From Ustulina deusta (taxonomy: Eukaryota; Ascomycota; Sordariomycetes; Xylariales; Xylariaceae), in NCBI GenBank assembly GCA_023159155.1, contig JAJNNX010000008.1, forward strand, positions 1,349,520 to 1,413,519: DNA of 64,000 nucleotides, given 5' to 3'. The notes under the pieces were generated by a model. The model was not told the DNA's origin. It saw nothing but the letters and a program-made list of their open reading frames with translations, and ran no database searches. Shown here one piece after another: positions 1 to 14,560 of the stretch. The stretch's first letter is position 1; every line of letters begins with the position of its first letter. Made by a program: the position numbers and the translations under genes.

Positions 1-3000
1 AACCTTAATTTTTATTTTTAAGCTAGATTAGCTTTAAGTAAAAAAAATAGTAATTTTTAAAGCTTTTATATTCGAAGGGTTATAAAAAAAAAATCTTTAG
101 AAATATATTAATAATATAAATATTTATATTAAGGAATTATTTTATAGCTTTTTTAGTATTAGTTTTTTTAGCGCTTAACCTAAAGCTATTAATAAAATAA
201 AATAGCTAAATAAAACTAAAAAATAATTAATATTTTATTATAGTTTATAAAAAAATATTAAAAAATAGTATTAATATTTTTTTATAAAAAAAAAAAAACT
301 ATTAAGCTTTATAAAATAGTTTAAAAAAATGCTTTTTTTTAAAGATTTAGAATTAAAACGTTAGCTTTAGAGCTTAAATTAATAGATTTAACTAAAAAGC
401 TAATAAATCTTTAGTTAACTATATTAGTTAAACTAATAAGTTTTTTTTTTGAGCTAATAATAATTAATTAAATAAGCTAAAAAAATATTTTTATAAAAAT
501 ATATATAGAAAAAATTATTTAAACAAAAAGAAAATCTAAAAATAAGTTATAAACTGCCTAATTAACGCTAAGTTTTTAAACAATTTTAGGGAGTTTAAAA
601 AAAACTATATTTATTAGGATATAAAAGAAATTATTATTATTTATGTTTTAAAGCTTAAAACAAAAAGAGAATTTTTTAATTAAATTAAAACTAGGATGGC
701 TTGCCTATTTAAAAAGCTATTTAAAAGCAAATTTTTAAAAGAACTAAGCACTACTATTATTAATACTTTAAAGAAATTCTAGCTAGATCTATAGCTAACT
801 TTTTTAATTTAGCTTTTATTTAATTAATATATATTATAGCTTTTTCTAAAGAACTTAAATTTTATGTTTTTTTTTAGCTATAATATAATTAGCCTATTAG
901 TTATTATAACTAGTTGCAATACTTATAAAAAAACTTAGTATATAAATAGAACTTTGTTTTTAAAATAACTAAAAAAGTAAAACTATTTAATTAGAACTTA
1001 AATTTATAAGCTTTTTTATATTAATTTTAAAATATTTAAAATAATTTGTTTATTAGTTTTTTTAATAAATATAGAAGTAAGCCTAACTTTAAAAAAATTA
1101 GTAGTAAAGCAAGTTAAAAAAGCTATAAAAAATATAAAAACAAACAAAAAAAAAATTATAACTTTAGTTATAATAAAAGATCTTTAATTTACTAGAACTA
1201 TAAAATTAAAAAATATTTTTTTTATAATTATACTAAAAAGTAAAAACTTTAAAAAAAAAAGAATTAGATCTATAATACTATTTAATAAAAATAACTATTA
1301 CTAATTTATTTTTAATATAATTTATTAAAAGCTAATCTAAATATAAAAAATTTTACTAATATATAGTTTATAAATATAGAAAAAATTATTAAAAAAAATA
1401 AAAAGCTTTTAATAGACCTAGATTATTTAATAAAAAAAAATAGTTTATTAGGGTTAAATAGCTTTTATTATTTATAAGCTTAATTTTTATTTTTTTTAGA
1501 AATAAAAATATAGTATATATTTTTTTCTTAAACTTAAAAAAAAAAAAAAAAATAACTAGCTTTTTTTTAAAAATGCTGCTATATTTAATAAGCTTTTAAA
1601 ATTAAAAGTTTTATTAGCTAATTTAAAAAAGGCTAAAAAATAAGCTCTTTTTTTGGCTAATTCTTTTTATTTAAAAAAAGCAATAAAGCTAGCATTTTTT
1701 AATAAATAGCTCTAGGATTAACTAACCTATTAACTAATTAAAGCTAAAAAAATTATTTAAAAGCAAGATATTGTCTTAATCTGGGCTTACAAAAATAGTT
1801 AAAAGAACCGAATTAATATTGGATATTTTTTTTATATTATTTTTTTTTTCTAGATTATATAGAGCTAGCTTTTTAACTGTTTTTTTATTATCAGAGCCTA
1901 GTTTATTTAAAAAAATAGGATTATTTCTAATTGCTAAGCTAAAGTAGCTAAAGTTTTTAAAAAAAAAAAAAATATTATTCTATATTAATAAAGCTTTAGA
2001 TTTTGTAAAGCTTAGTTGCTATTATAGTTTATAAAAATAAAACTTAAATAAATAATAAAAAAACTTATTTTAAATATATTAAAAAAATACTTAATAAAAT
2101 TATTATTAATTATATTTTAGTTAAGGAAAAAGCTTTAGCTAATTTAATAAGCTTTATATATATAATATAATATAATTTGCTTTTTTGTACTATTTTTAAA
2201 CTATTAGAACTAAAAATAGCTAATAATAGTACTACCCCGATTAAATATTATATAATTTTCTTTTTAGTTATAAAAAAAATTTTGTTTATTATAAAAGCTT
2301 ATATTATAAAAAATAATTAGATCTATAAAATATTTTTTAGTAAAGCTTAGCTAAAATAAAACTTAGCAATTATTAATTATAAAACTAATTAAATTACTTT
2401 ATAAGGTTTAAAAAGAATATTTAATACTTTAATTATATATAATATTTTAGTTATAGGACTTATATATATTTAAAAAGCTAAAAATAAATGTTACTAATTT
2501 TTTTATATTAATAATTATTTGTTTACTAAGTTTAAAAAAGATTCTAAAAAATTTTTAAGTTTTAAAAAAAAATAAAATATTAATAATATCCTAAATTAAA
2601 GCCTAACTAACAAAGATCTAGTCGAAAAAATGTTAAATATTGCTAAATTAGCATTAGTTTTAATTATTTTTTTTTAAAAAACTAAGTAAAAGCTTAATTT
2701 TAGGCCGAGCTTGGAAAGAATACTTATATAGTTTAAAGCATTAATCTATTGCTATTCAAACTTTAAAAAAACTAAAAAAAAAAAACTTTTTATTATTAAA
2801 CTAGAAATTATTTTTAAGCTACTAACAAATTTAGCTATACTAGCTAAAAAAATCCTACTAGTTAATACTAGCAATATTGTTTTAGTATTTATAATAAAAA
2901 ATCTATTTTTTACTAATTTATAGATTATAAATAAAATATTAATAAAAAAACTTGCTATAACTAAAGTCTAAAGTAAATATTTATTATAAGCTCTAATATT

Positions 3001-4528
3001 TATAACTTTAAATAAAGCATTCCTTAAATATATAGGATTATTTTTATTAATTATTTTTAATTATACTAATAAATATATAAAAATTTTAAAAAAATTAATT
3101 TATACCTTACCTATGCTTTATAAAGCTTTTTTTTTATTTATTAAAAAAATAATTCTTATTTTTAATATTAATTATAATAAAATACTATATTAATATAAAT
3201 TATTAAATTAAAATAATAATAAACCCTATTTTGCTAAGTTTTATTATATTATTAAAAATAAAACAAATTAATTATTTTTATTGCTTAATATATATAATAA
3301 CTAAAAATAAATAGTATTAGCTCTAAATAATTGTTTAAATATAGATTTAGCTTTAGTAGCTATAAAATAAAATAAATTTTTTTATAACAATATTAAAAAA
3401 TTTCTAAAAAATAAATTTAATATAGATTTAGTAATTAATATAAAACTAGTTAGTTTTTTTAAAAAATAAAAATTAATTATTTCTATTTTTTATAATTTTG
3501 CATTTTTATTATTATCTAAATATGCTTTTTTGAGCTAGAGAGTATAAAAAAAACCCTAAATATAACATAAATCTAAATAATATTTTTTGTTTAAAGGCTT
3601 TTAGATTATAGTTAATATATAGTTTGTTTAATTTTTACTTATTATTAAAAACAAAGCTAGAATTCTAGACTAGTAGGCATTAGCTTAAAAATTATATTAT
3701 ATCTAAAAAAACTGTTTTATTATAAGTTTTAAAAATATAAAAAAAACTAACTTAGTTAAGCATACTATTATAATTAATTTTATAGTTGCTTTTTTTTGAT
3801 TTTATTAATCTAAATATATTATAAAAAAAAAATAGTTTGCTGCTAGAATTTTTTTTTAACTGGAATTTGCTAGTTTTATTTATTTAAAGATATCTGCTTA
3901 GGGGGTATAGACTTGTTATTTATTTAAAAATAAATTAAAAAAAAAACAATTTGTATATTATTATATTTTAATAAATCAAGCTATAATTAAACCTTAATAG
4001 CTAGTATATTAATAGAATAGAGTTTTTTATACTTTAATTTAGGGAAATTATAATATTTTTTTTTAAGGAGATGCTACTTATAGGTTTTAAGCTATGCTAA
4101 TAAAATATAATAATTAGCTAAAAATTAGATTTTTCGCTTTTAATAGTTAATATATAAGTTAGAGAATATTTTAGGGCATAATAGGCTTTTTTTATACTTA
4201 TTATGCTTTAGGAAATATTGGCTTTAAAGAATAGCTACTTATAAAAAATTATTTTAGTTTTTTATTTCTTTTCTTTTTGGAATATTATTTAAGATAGGGA
4301 GTATTTTTTTATATTTTTATTAATAACTACAATATGTTTGGCTATATGTTTGATAATTTTTTTGATTTTTTATATACTTAATATTTTTTATAAATTATGT
4401 TTATTTTAATTAGCTTTTTTCTAAAAAAAACAATCCTATTTATAAATAGTATTAATATATTAAGCTTTAAATTATTCTAGAGATAAATATATTTATTCTT
4501 AAAGCATTAAAATTAATTTAAAAAATAA

Positions 4529-4653
4529 GCATTAAATAAAAATTATTTAACTAATATATTAGAACTAGAAAACTTTTTATATCTAGTTTTATACTTTAAA
4601 ATATATTTTTTAGAAAAAGCGGACTTAGTTAATATATTAAAAAGTGCTTACTA
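4529..4653 (+). pseudogene. gypsy RNase H C-terminal tail relic
   Basis: Read in one frame, this 41-codon open stretch ends in a TAG. It contains LTN, then a segment ending FKIYFLEKADLVNILKSAY, which lines up with the end of Ty3/gypsy RNase H just before the integrase (family pattern: LT.RQARW....FDF.I.Y..GKANP.DALSRR.DY). Most mismatches are explained by G-to-A or C-to-T change. It lies about 1.1 kb upstream of the integrase core, the expected spacing. The family is inferred from pattern, not from a database search. Confidence 0.45.
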
Positions 4654-5772
4654 GAAATTAGTTCTAGGGGTAATCCTAAAAAAAAAACCCTTTATTTAAA
4701 AAAAAACAATAAAAAAGCTTTTTAAGTAAGAAAAAAAACAATAAAAAGCTTTTTATATAATATATAAAAAGATCTAAAACTATACTATTAAAAATTAGAT
4801 CTTTTTATTTAATATTATTTAGTTATTAATACTTTATTAATAGGGCTAAATAAAATATTGTTCTAAATAGCTAGTTAATTTATTAAAATTAAAATTATTA
4901 ATAAAAATATAACTTTTATAAGAATTTTTATATTTATATTATTTAAACTTTCTAATTTAAAAATAAAATATAATACTAAAAAAAGAAAAATTTTAGAAGT
5001 GGTCCGCTGCTTAGTAAAATATTACTAGCTAGTTATTAAATCTTAGTTTTTAATTATGTTATATATAGATTATTATAATTTAATAAATATTTTAAGAATT
5101 AAATTAGAAGCCCGGAAAAAAATTGCTATATAGATTAAGTAGTTAAAAAAATATTAGTTCGTTATTTATTACTATCTAAATATTTTTAAAATTATTAGAA
5201 TTATAAATAAATTATTTTAAATTAACGGACTAATTCATATATTTATTAAATAATTTAATTTTAAAAAATTGCTTTTTTTTACGGTTAACCTTGCTAATAT
5301 TTAGCTTTTTTTTTTTATATTTATAAAAAAAAAAAAAGCAGTCTAAATATTTTTTTATTTATTTTTATTAATCTAATTAATAAAAATCTAGAAAACTTTT
5401 TTAAAAATTATTTAGCTTATTTATAATATAAAAATATTATAAAAGTTATAATTTTAAGTTATAAAGTATAGAAAGATTTTTTTTTGAATAAACGCTATTA
5501 TATAGTTTAAAACTTATTTTATTACTGGATTATTAACGGATATTTTTGCTAGAAAGAACAAAATAGCTATTTTTCTAAATACTTATTATTTTATAAAATT
5601 AATGCTGTTTTAAAATAGGCTTATAATAGCTATAAATATTTTAGTATTTTAATAATTTTTTTGATTTTTAAATATAAGTAAATATTATAAATAATATTAT
5701 ATTTATATTAAGGTTAGACCTAAACTATTTTTAATTATTAAGCAAAAAGTAGTTATTATAAAACTATAAAAT

Positions 5773-6120
5773 ATAATAAGTATAGATTATATAGAACTAA
5801 TATATTTAAAAGTTTTTAATAAAGCATTTTATATTTTAATTATAGTTAATTATTTTAGCTAATTTATTTTTGCTTTTATAACTAAAAAACTAGGATAGTT
5901 CTTTGTTGTTTAAGCTTAAGAAATCTTAATTTTAGTGTTTGGTTATTTTTAATAATTGTTTATAAATAATATATTCTAAAAAAAAGATTTGTTAAAGAAA
6001 TATTTTAAAAAAAAAGGGACTAAAGTTAAATATAGTTTTTCTAATTTTTTATAGATTTATAGCTTGGTAGAAAGAAGTATTTAATTTGTTTTTGTATAGC
6101 TAAAAAAATAAGTATTAGAA
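5773..6120 (+). pseudogene. gypsy integrase catalytic core relic
   Basis: Translated through stops, this reads as a retroviral-type integrase core: SIDYIELIYLKVFNKAFYIL (first catalytic Asp in SIDY), then IVNYFS, FAFITKKLG, a FGY segment followed by FINN where the second catalytic Asp of the usual ADNG motif is now Asn, then KGTKVKYSFSN and LVERS with the catalytic Glu retained. The Asp-to-Asn change is a G-to-A transition, as RIP produces. Several in-frame stops are present, so the protein is dead. Family membership is strong by motif order; the clade is not resolved. Confidence 0.7.
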
Positions 6121-7120
6121 ACTAGATATACTAACTTAAAAAAATAGCTAATATATATAAAAAAAGCTATTAAAGTTATTAATTTATAAAAAATAATTAG
6201 TACTAATTTATTATTAGCTTAGATTTTATTTAGATAAAATATATATCTGACTGTTCTAGTGCTAACGGAAGCTAATATAAAGATTATTATAGATAAAGCT
6301 TTTAAACTAAGCATAACAAAACATTTAATAGCCAAACAAGAAAAAAATCAAAAAAAAATGCAATAGTTTTTAATTACGCGTAAAAAAGAAAACTTGCTAA
6401 AAAAAACAGCCCATAAGTACTAGAAGGGCTAATAGATATAAAAATATATTTAAAATTAAGACTAACTAATATAATTGTATCGGAAATAAAAAAATAATTT
6501 CTAATATAATATTACAAAAGTAGCAAAACTTTATTTAGTATAAAAAGGACTATATAAAATTACTAGCATTGTATTAGAAGTTTTAATATAAATTACAAAC
6601 GTATTATAAAAAAAAAAAATCTAAAAAATATATATTAATAATATTAAGCTTTATTTATATCTAAATATTAATATGCCTAGCTAAATTAAAACTATATATA
6701 TAAAAGTTAGCTAGCAAATTAAAAAATTAATAATAAAAAAAATACTTTAGGTTAAAAGTTTTTTTTAATAAAAATTTTTTTTTTTTTTAATTTGTGTTCT
6801 AAAATATTAGAGCTGCTTTAGTAGTTTTAATAAGCAAAAATAGTAAAGATTTTTTAAAAACAAAAAAGAAAGGTATACTATTTATAGCTAAGCAAATAAT
6901 TACTAACTAATTAAATATTTTTTACTTAAATTATTAATAGTCTGCCTAATTTTATATAAAATTTTTTTTTATTTATAGTTATTTTATTTAAAGCTTTATA
7001 TTATCTGGCCTAAATTAAGAAAAAATCTAAATAATAAATTAAAAAAAAAATAATTTCTTTTGATTTTTATTTATAAAATATCCTTTATTTGTATACTAAT
7101 ACTTATTAATTATAAGTTTA

Positions 7121-7175
7121 ACATAAGACACAAGCTAATTGCTAACATAAGTTAATTGCTAACTTTTTTGCACCT
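7121..7175 (+). repeat. Left TIR of Fot1-type copy 1
   Basis: Begins acataagacacaagctaatt and is the inverted complement of 8925-8979 with a few transitions. Within it the motif CAAGCTAATTGCTAAC is followed by a second, similar motif (TAAGTTAATTGCTAAC), so each TIR holds two imperfect direct repeats about 17 bp apart, possibly paired transposase binding sites. Confidence 0.85.
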
Positions 7176-8499
7176 TTATATATATAAATCAAATAATTCA
7201 ACTATAACACAAAAAATTAATTAGATCTAATCGGAAATATTGTTGCTAGATATTTTTATAACATTTTAACAAGTACGCAAATTATACCTAGGCTTGCTAC
7301 ATGTTCTATATTATTATATGTGCAATATACCCCTTGTTATACAATAACTATTTTACTGCACTTTTTTTATTATTTGCTTTTTAATAGCTTGTTTAATTTT
7401 AAAATTTTGTTTTTTTTATATAATAAATAACTTTTTATTCTATATATGTTTTTTTTTTATATAGCAGTGTTAGCTAAGCATTTTATTTATTATACAAAGT
7501 TTAGCAATTTTTCTTTTTAATAATATAACTTTATATATAAATAATATTATATTTTTTGTAATATAATTAATAATATTTAAAATAATACTTAATAAACTAT
7601 TTTAATATTATATAACTTTATTTTTAATATATTTAGTTTATAATTATATATTAGTTATATTATATAAAGTTTTTAATTGCTAAAAAACTAAAAGTTTATT
7701 AAATAATCTAAAAAATATTTTGGTTAATAATTAGACTTCGAGCTAAAAAAATATATATTTTGGATCATATAGCACTAATCTAATACTTTTAAAACTTTTT
7801 TAAATATTAGATTTTATTATAAAACCTTTATACGTTTTATAAAACGTAACAAAAAAATCTTTTTTAATAATATAAATAATATATATTTATATTAAATTAT
7901 TAATTTTTTTTATATATAAATATTTTAATAAACTAAAACAACTAATATTAAAAAGTTAAAATTAATATAATAAATAAGCAAATATATAAAAAGTAATAAT
8001 ATTATAGTTTTTATAATATAATTTAAAATTAATTAAATAATAGCTTTTATAGCTATTAAAGATTAATAAATAATAAATACCTTTTATATAACTAGCTATA
8101 TATAAATTAAAATAATTAATCTAATTTAAACTTTATTTATTTATTATCTAGCTATTTTTTATAATTATAATTTTTTAGTTATATAATAATTAGCTATTAG
8201 TATACTAAAACAAAAAATAAGTTTTGTTTACTAAAATAATATATAGTAAAACTATATAGCTATATAAACTAATACCTTAAATAATAATTAACTATTCATA
8301 ATTGCTTAATTAAACAGCCCTTAATTATTTATATTAGTTAGATATTATTCTAACTATTTCAAACAAAATTTAGCCTATTATAAAGCTTATTTTATTAAAA
8401 TTATAAATATTTTTTTTAAAATATTATATTTAGTTATTATGTTTTATATAAACTTAAACTATTTGTTATATATAATAAAATTTTTATAAAAAACTTGCT

Positions 8500-8880
8500 A
8501 ATAATTAATTTTTTAATTAAAATATATTTTAAACATAAAATATTATTATATAAAGTTTAAAGCCTAGTTAACGCTAACTTTAAATATATTATGTTTATAT
8601 AATAATTAATTAGCTATATTTTTAATACTACTTATTTAAAACAAAAACAATCGTAAAGCTAAATTTATAATATATTATATAATAATATTTTCTTTAAGTT
8701 TGGTTAATTTTTAATATTATATAATAAATATTTGTTAGGTTTGTTTACTAGCGTGCTAATTATAAAAAATTATACAAGGAACATTATAGATTTGTACTAT
8801 ATAATTAACAATAAATTTTTTGTTATAATTAAAAGCTTCTAATATAAGCTACAAGTTTGCTTTGTTCTAAAAAAGTACTA
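8500..8880 (-). pseudogene. Fot1-like transposase N-terminal relic
   Basis: On the minus strand, one frame gives ANLQLILEAFNYNKKF-like text (reading a stop as Gln), then IYNVPCIIFYN and, further on, KLTKLKEN with NLALR and SIKNIANQLL. This follows the order of the Fot1/pogo DNA-binding region (RLYNVP..TL..R, then KLT..EE..., then DLAARGFPPR...VEDMAN.LL). Many stops interrupt it. The catalytic DDE part should lie toward 7.3 kb but I did not resolve it. Confidence 0.55.
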
Positions 8881-8924
8881 TTATTATTAGTTATAAAAAT
8901 AGTAATTAAAAAGAGAGCGTACAA

Positions 8925-8979
8925 AAGTACAAAAAAGTTGGCAATTAACTTGTGTTAGCAATTAGCTTGTGTCCTATGT
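8925..8979 (-). repeat. Right TIR of Fot1-type copy 1
   Basis: Inverted complement of 7121-7175. It ends gcttgtgtcctatgt and is followed directly by the TA target duplication. It keeps more C/G than the left TIR (for example CACAAG and CCAAC). Confidence 0.85.
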
Positions 8980-8981
8980 TA

Positions 8982-11900
8982 AGCTTTATATCTACTAATC
9001 TAGTTTATATTATTTTTTATAGATTAAATTTTTTATTTTAATTAAATTATTTTTTAAAACTACTAACTAAATATATATTCTTTTTTTATAACTTTTTTTA
9101 TTTCCGATTAAATAAAAATAAAAAAAATACAATCTAACCAGGCGTAGCAAAAAGCTTGTTAAGCTAAAGCGGAAGCTTAATTAAGCGTAGCTAAAACTAG
9201 AAAAATTAAATATTTTGCAAAATATAAATAATACAAATATATTATAGTAAAAGTTTTTTTTTAGAAAAAAATAGTATAAAAATAAAATATATATTTATTT
9301 TTAGATATAACAAAAATATTTTTATATATTAAAGCTTTTATATTAGGAATTTTAAAAAAATTTATAGTTTATAAATTAAAGCAGCTAAAATAATAATTAG
9401 TTTTTAAAGCAATAAAGCTAATTAAAGCTAAAAAAAAAAAGTAAAAATATTTACTATTTTTTATAAAAAACAATTCTTTTTTAAATATTAAAAGTAATAA
9501 AAAGTAAGAAAAACTATTAAAGTAAAAAAATTTAATATTATTAATTTTATAAATCGTATATTACTTGGATTAGAAATAGTTAGCGTTTCTAAATATAGAA
9601 AAGCTTATAAATAATTTTACGATCTATAGTCCAAATAGCTAAAAGATAGCTTAGGAATTATTAAAATAAAAGCTTGTTATATTAGAAAAATTAGCTTATA
9701 GATTAAGCTTATTATTATTAAAGATTTTTTAAGTTTTTTTAAATAAGGATAAATAAAGTTTGCTTTATTTGTGCCGAAATATATAACGTATTAATTAATA
9801 AATTTGATTTAATTTAATTAGAGGTAGTTTAGGACTAGCGAGTATTTATTAATTAAAAAAGCTCTATTTATTAAAAAGTAGTACAATGCTAAAAAAAAAT
9901 TAAAAAACGTTATTTTTTTTAGCTAAGTAATTAAAGAATTAATATAAACAAAAAATTTAAAATTTTTAACCTTAAGAATAATTATTTTAATTAAAAAAAC
10001 AATCGGAAAATATTTATATAGAGTAAATAAAAACAATTTAAACTAAAGTTTTAAAAAAGAATTGGCTTAATTTTTCTATTTTTTAGATATATAGTTACGC
10101 TAAAAAAAATGATTATATTGGTTTATATATAAAAAAAAAAACCAGGGCTAGAAATTATTTCTTATAAATAATATTAGTTTTTTAGCGCTAACTTTAAAAT
10201 AAAGTTTATTAATAATTTAATTATTTTTAAAAGCTTAAAATATTTTTGAACATATATATAAAAGCTTAAACTACTTTATTTTAATAAAACTTACTTAGTT
10301 ATATTTAACTTTAAAAATATTAATATTTGTTTAGAACAATATATATAAAATAATACTAAAGCTTTATATTTTTAAGTTTTAAAAAAAACCGGTATAAAAA
10401 ATAATACTAAAATTTTTCAAGTAAAAGAATTTTTATATTTAAAAGAACTTAAAAAAGTTATCCTAAACTTAAAAAAAAACTTAAGAAAATTTGCTATTTA
10501 AACTAGCTTAAGTTTTATTTATTTAGGAAAAGCTTTTAAAAATTTATAAAAAGATCTAGCGGAAAAAAAAAAAAAATCTCTAATATGCTATATTTAAAAC
10601 TACTTTTATAAAAATCAATTTTAATATTAAATAAAACTATTAGTAATTAAAAATTCTAACTTTATATATAATACAAAATATTTAAAGCTAACTTATAAAA
10701 AAGTATATTTAAGTTTAAGGCCGGCTTATAAAAAATAATTAATAAATCTAATTTAGTTATTACTAAATAGTTTCTTTGTAAAATTGCAAAAAAAAAACTA
10801 AAAAAAAGTTTTTTTTAGTTATTATATATACTTGCTAGTTTATATTACTAGAAAAGATTGCTATAAATTAGTATTTTATAAAGTTAGATATTTTTTTAAT
10901 AAAAAATATTAGTTCTAGCTTAAATAAAATACTAATAAATAAAAGACTAGCTATTACTTAATATTAGAAAGAACTTATATGTTTGCTTTTAAAATTAAAA
11001 CAAATTATAAAAAATTAGGTTAGGCAGATTAATAAAAATAAAAAATACTTCTGTTCTATTTAGATTTTTTTTTTTTAAGTACTAATTTTTATATACTTAT
11101 TTTAAACTTATTTAATTAAGTTTTTTAGTAATTATTAAACAAGCTTTTAATTTAAAAATATTTATAAAAAATAAAGTATTAATTAAATTAGTATAGAACA
11201 AACTAACTTTTTTTTTAATATTTACTACCTGATTTAAAAAAATAAAAACTTTATTTGTATTAAAATATAATATAAAAAATAAAGCAAACCTAATAATAAT
11301 TTTTGATTTGGTTTATTGCTAGTAAAAAGCTAGCTTACTAAATATTTGTTTTTAGATTAAAAAAATAATAATGATAAGCCTACTAGCTATAAAAATATTA
11401 AAAATATGTTAAAAAAGTTTAAAAAAAAGCTATTTTTTGTTTATGTTAAAAAAAAATTTATAAAAAATAGCGCTAAAGCAAAACTTTTAATTAGGCAAAC
11501 TATAATTTTTATTAACCGAATTTAGGTTAGTAATAAATTTTTGCTTGATGACTAAAAAATATTTAAATTAAAAAACTAAAAATATTATTTATTGCTAGAT
11601 CTAGAACTATTTAATTTTTTTTAATAAAAACTAAAAAAGCTAGACCTATTTATTTATTTAAAACTAATATTAGTAAAATATTATAATATCTTAAAAAAAT
11701 ATGTTTATATTTATGTACTAATATAATATTTTAGTAAGCTAAATTAAGCAAAAAAGATCTTTTGCTATTTATTATTACTTTTAAAAAAACAAAATAAAAA
11801 TATTTTATAGCTTTAAAATAACAAAAACTTTTTAATAAAAAGCTTAATATAGCTAATATAATTAATAAACCTTTTAAGTTAAGTTTTTTTTTAATCCGCC

Positions 11901-14560
11901 TAAGTTAAACTGTTTTATATTTGTTTTAGTTTAGAATGCTTAATTAAAATATATTTTAAAAAAAACTTAGAAAAAATTAGATTAATTATTTTAGCTAACT
12001 AATTATTAAAAGATTTATATTATTAAAATAGCTATTAGATTAGAAAATAACCCTTAATAAAAAAAAAAGTAGCTCTAATAATACTTATAAAAAGCTTAAC
12101 TTAAATAGTTTAAATAATAAAAGTAATTCTATTAATACTATTAATTCGGAAAGACTAAAGAATGCTAAAAAAGTTTTTAATTTATATAAAAAAATATAAA
12201 AAAAAAAAAAACCGGAAATAATTCTAGTAGATCTAGACAAAAATCTAATTAATATTATAAATTAAAAAAAGATTTTTAAAACTTAAAATAAAAAAAATCT
12301 AAAACAAAAAATAATAATAAGCATTTTGTTAATAAATATATTTATAATTCTAGCAAATATTATAATAAAAATATATTATTAAATTTAAAAAGTTTGGATA
12401 TTTATTAAAAAATAAAAAATTAGTTTTTATAAACTAAAAAATAAAAATAAACTAAACAATAAAGTTCTATAAATATTAAAAAAAAAAAAATTTATTGCTT
12501 TAGATATTTTATTTTATAATAATCTTTTAAAGAACGCAAGTATAATATTAATTATTTAAAATAGTAATATAGCTATAATAAAATAAAAACTGGATCAGAT
12601 ATTTAAATAAAAAAAAATAAATAAAAATAATTAAAAAATAAATATTAAAACTAATAAAAATAAAAAAATAGCGCAAGAAAAAGAATCAAAAATAGCAAAT
12701 AAAAAAAATTAGAACTATTTAAAAATTAGTACTAATAAATTTAAAAAAAAAACTATATAAAAAAAAGCTTTAAAGATCTTTTTTTTTAAAAAAAACCTTA
12801 GTTTTTAAAGTAATAAAAGTTAAATAAACAATAAAAAATTTCTAAGCTTAAATAATAGCTTTAATATTAATTATTATATTTAATAACTTTTATAATTTAA
12901 TATATTTTTTTATTATTAAAAAAACTTTTAGGAATACTTTAGACTTATAAAATATCTAGTTTTTTATAAATCAAATATAATTAATTAACAAATTTTAATA
13001 GTAATAGTTTTATATAAAAAAACTAATTTTAGTTTTTATTTAAAAACAAATAATAATTAGTTATTTTTATTCCTTAACAAAAACAATAAATATTATTTTT
13101 AACTTAAAGGTTTTTTATTTCTAAATATTTTAGTTTATTTTATATTGTTTAATATAATATAAAAATAAAAAAATTTAGCTTTTTTTTTTTTTTAACGTTT
13201 AATTAAGGATTTTAATATATTTTAAAAACTAACTTTTAATATTTTTAATACTAAAAAAAAAAATAATACTTAAAAGCTCCTTATAAAAATTAAGCTTTTT
13301 ATATAAATAAAATATTTTATTATTATTAATTTTTTTATAGCTATTATAAATTAAAAATAGTACTTATAAGCTAAAAACCAGATTAGTTAATTTTATAAAT
13401 TAGCTATTTGACTTATCTAGAAAAAAAAATTTTTAAAATTAAAAAAAGAAATTATAATATATATTTTTATATATAACCTATATAAATCGGTTAATAAAAT
13501 AAATAAATATTCTAATTTATAAAAAGCTTTATAAAAAAATAATTATATAAAATTAAAAAATATTAATATTTATTAATGTTTTATTTTAAAAAATAAAAAT
13601 AAGCTATAAAAAAGCTTTAAAAACTATTTAGCTTAATATAATCTGATTTAATACTTAAACAAACTATTAAATATATAAAATATAAGTACTAATTTTATTA
13701 TTTTTTTACTAAGTAAAAAGTAATACTTAATTAAATTTATTTTATTTTTTATTTTTATTTAAGTTTAAATAAAATAATTAGATTTTTATTTCTAGACTAG
13801 CATATATATTAACTAAATTAAATTAGCTATATTAGTTTTTTTTATTATAAGTAAAAAACTTATTAATAGACTATTTAGGGTTTTTTTTAAAAAACTAAAA
13901 AAAAAAGCTTATGCTAAGTATTTAGTACTTAACCTAACAAAAAAAAATTTTTTAGTCGAAATAACTAACCTTAAAACTAAAATTATTAATTTAAAAAAAT
14001 TAATATTTAAAAATTAATAAAAAGTTAATTGGTTAAAACAGGTTAATATATAGTAAAATTAAAAAAGTATTAAAGTTAAAAATAACTATAAAATAGTTTA
14101 AGCTAAATTAAAAAAAACTAAAACTATAATTAAATAATTAAAATAAATTAAAACAAAATAAAAATTTAAAATTATTAATTTAAATTATAAACTATAATAT
14201 TTTAAAAAGAATATTTAATACTTTTAGTTTTAGATTATTAAAATAGAAATATAACTAGCTAATTAAACTTAAGTTATAGCTAAAAAAAAAAAATAATAAT
14301 TAAATATTATAATAAATATAATAAAAGCTATAATAAATATTTTAATTATATTAAAACTAAGCTTAATTAGCTTAAAAAAAAATAACCTAACTTTAAAATA
14401 TTTTTAAAAAAAGAACTAATATTTATATAATTAATTAAACTATTTAATACTTTTTTTTTACTTATTATAAGTTAGGTTTGATTTTTTTTAATACTGCTTA
14501 AATTATTTTATTTATATTAGAGTTATCTGTTAATAATTTCTGATTATTTTTACTGCTTTT
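8982..14560. other. Unclassified RIP-degraded AT-rich repeat sequence
   Basis: About 5.6 kb of A-rich, stop-filled sequence with no recognisable LTR, TIR or protein motif that I can defend. The plus strand is purine-rich, as in transposon coding strands of the first relic, so it is probably another decayed mobile element or the continuation of the gypsy relic. AT-richness ends abruptly near 14.56-14.64 kb where the gene island begins. Confidence 0.5.

Larger units (their letters stand above)
1..7118 (+). mobile_element. RIP-degraded Ty3/gypsy retrotransposon relic
   Basis: Very AT-rich, A-rich on the plus strand, stops in every frame. Two stretches can still be read through the stops as gypsy pol: an RNase H/connection tail near 4.53-4.65 kb and an integrase core near 5.77-6.12 kb, in the expected order on the plus strand. 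The rest (gag, protease, reverse transcriptase) is presumably in the 5' part but I could not place motifs with confidence. I found no LTRs; the left end may lie outside the window and the right end is cut by the Fot1-type element at 7121. The sequence after 8982 may continue it. Confidence 0.6.
7121..8979 (-). mobile_element. Fot1/pogo-type DNA transposon, copy 1 (RIP-mutated)
   Basis: An 1859-bp element bounded by inverted repeats of about 55 bp (7121-7175 and 8925-8979) and flanked on both sides by TA (7119-7120 and 8980-8981), the target duplication of the Tc1/mariner superfamily. Length, TIR length and TA site match the Fot1 family of fungal pogo-like elements (Fot1 is about 1.9 kb). Read on the minus strand through stops, the N-terminal part resembles the Fot1 helix-turn-helix region. 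A second copy in the same orientation lies at 29225-31082; the copies differ almost only by transitions. The element sits in the left AT-rich block and interrupts the gypsy-like sequence. Confidence 0.88.
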
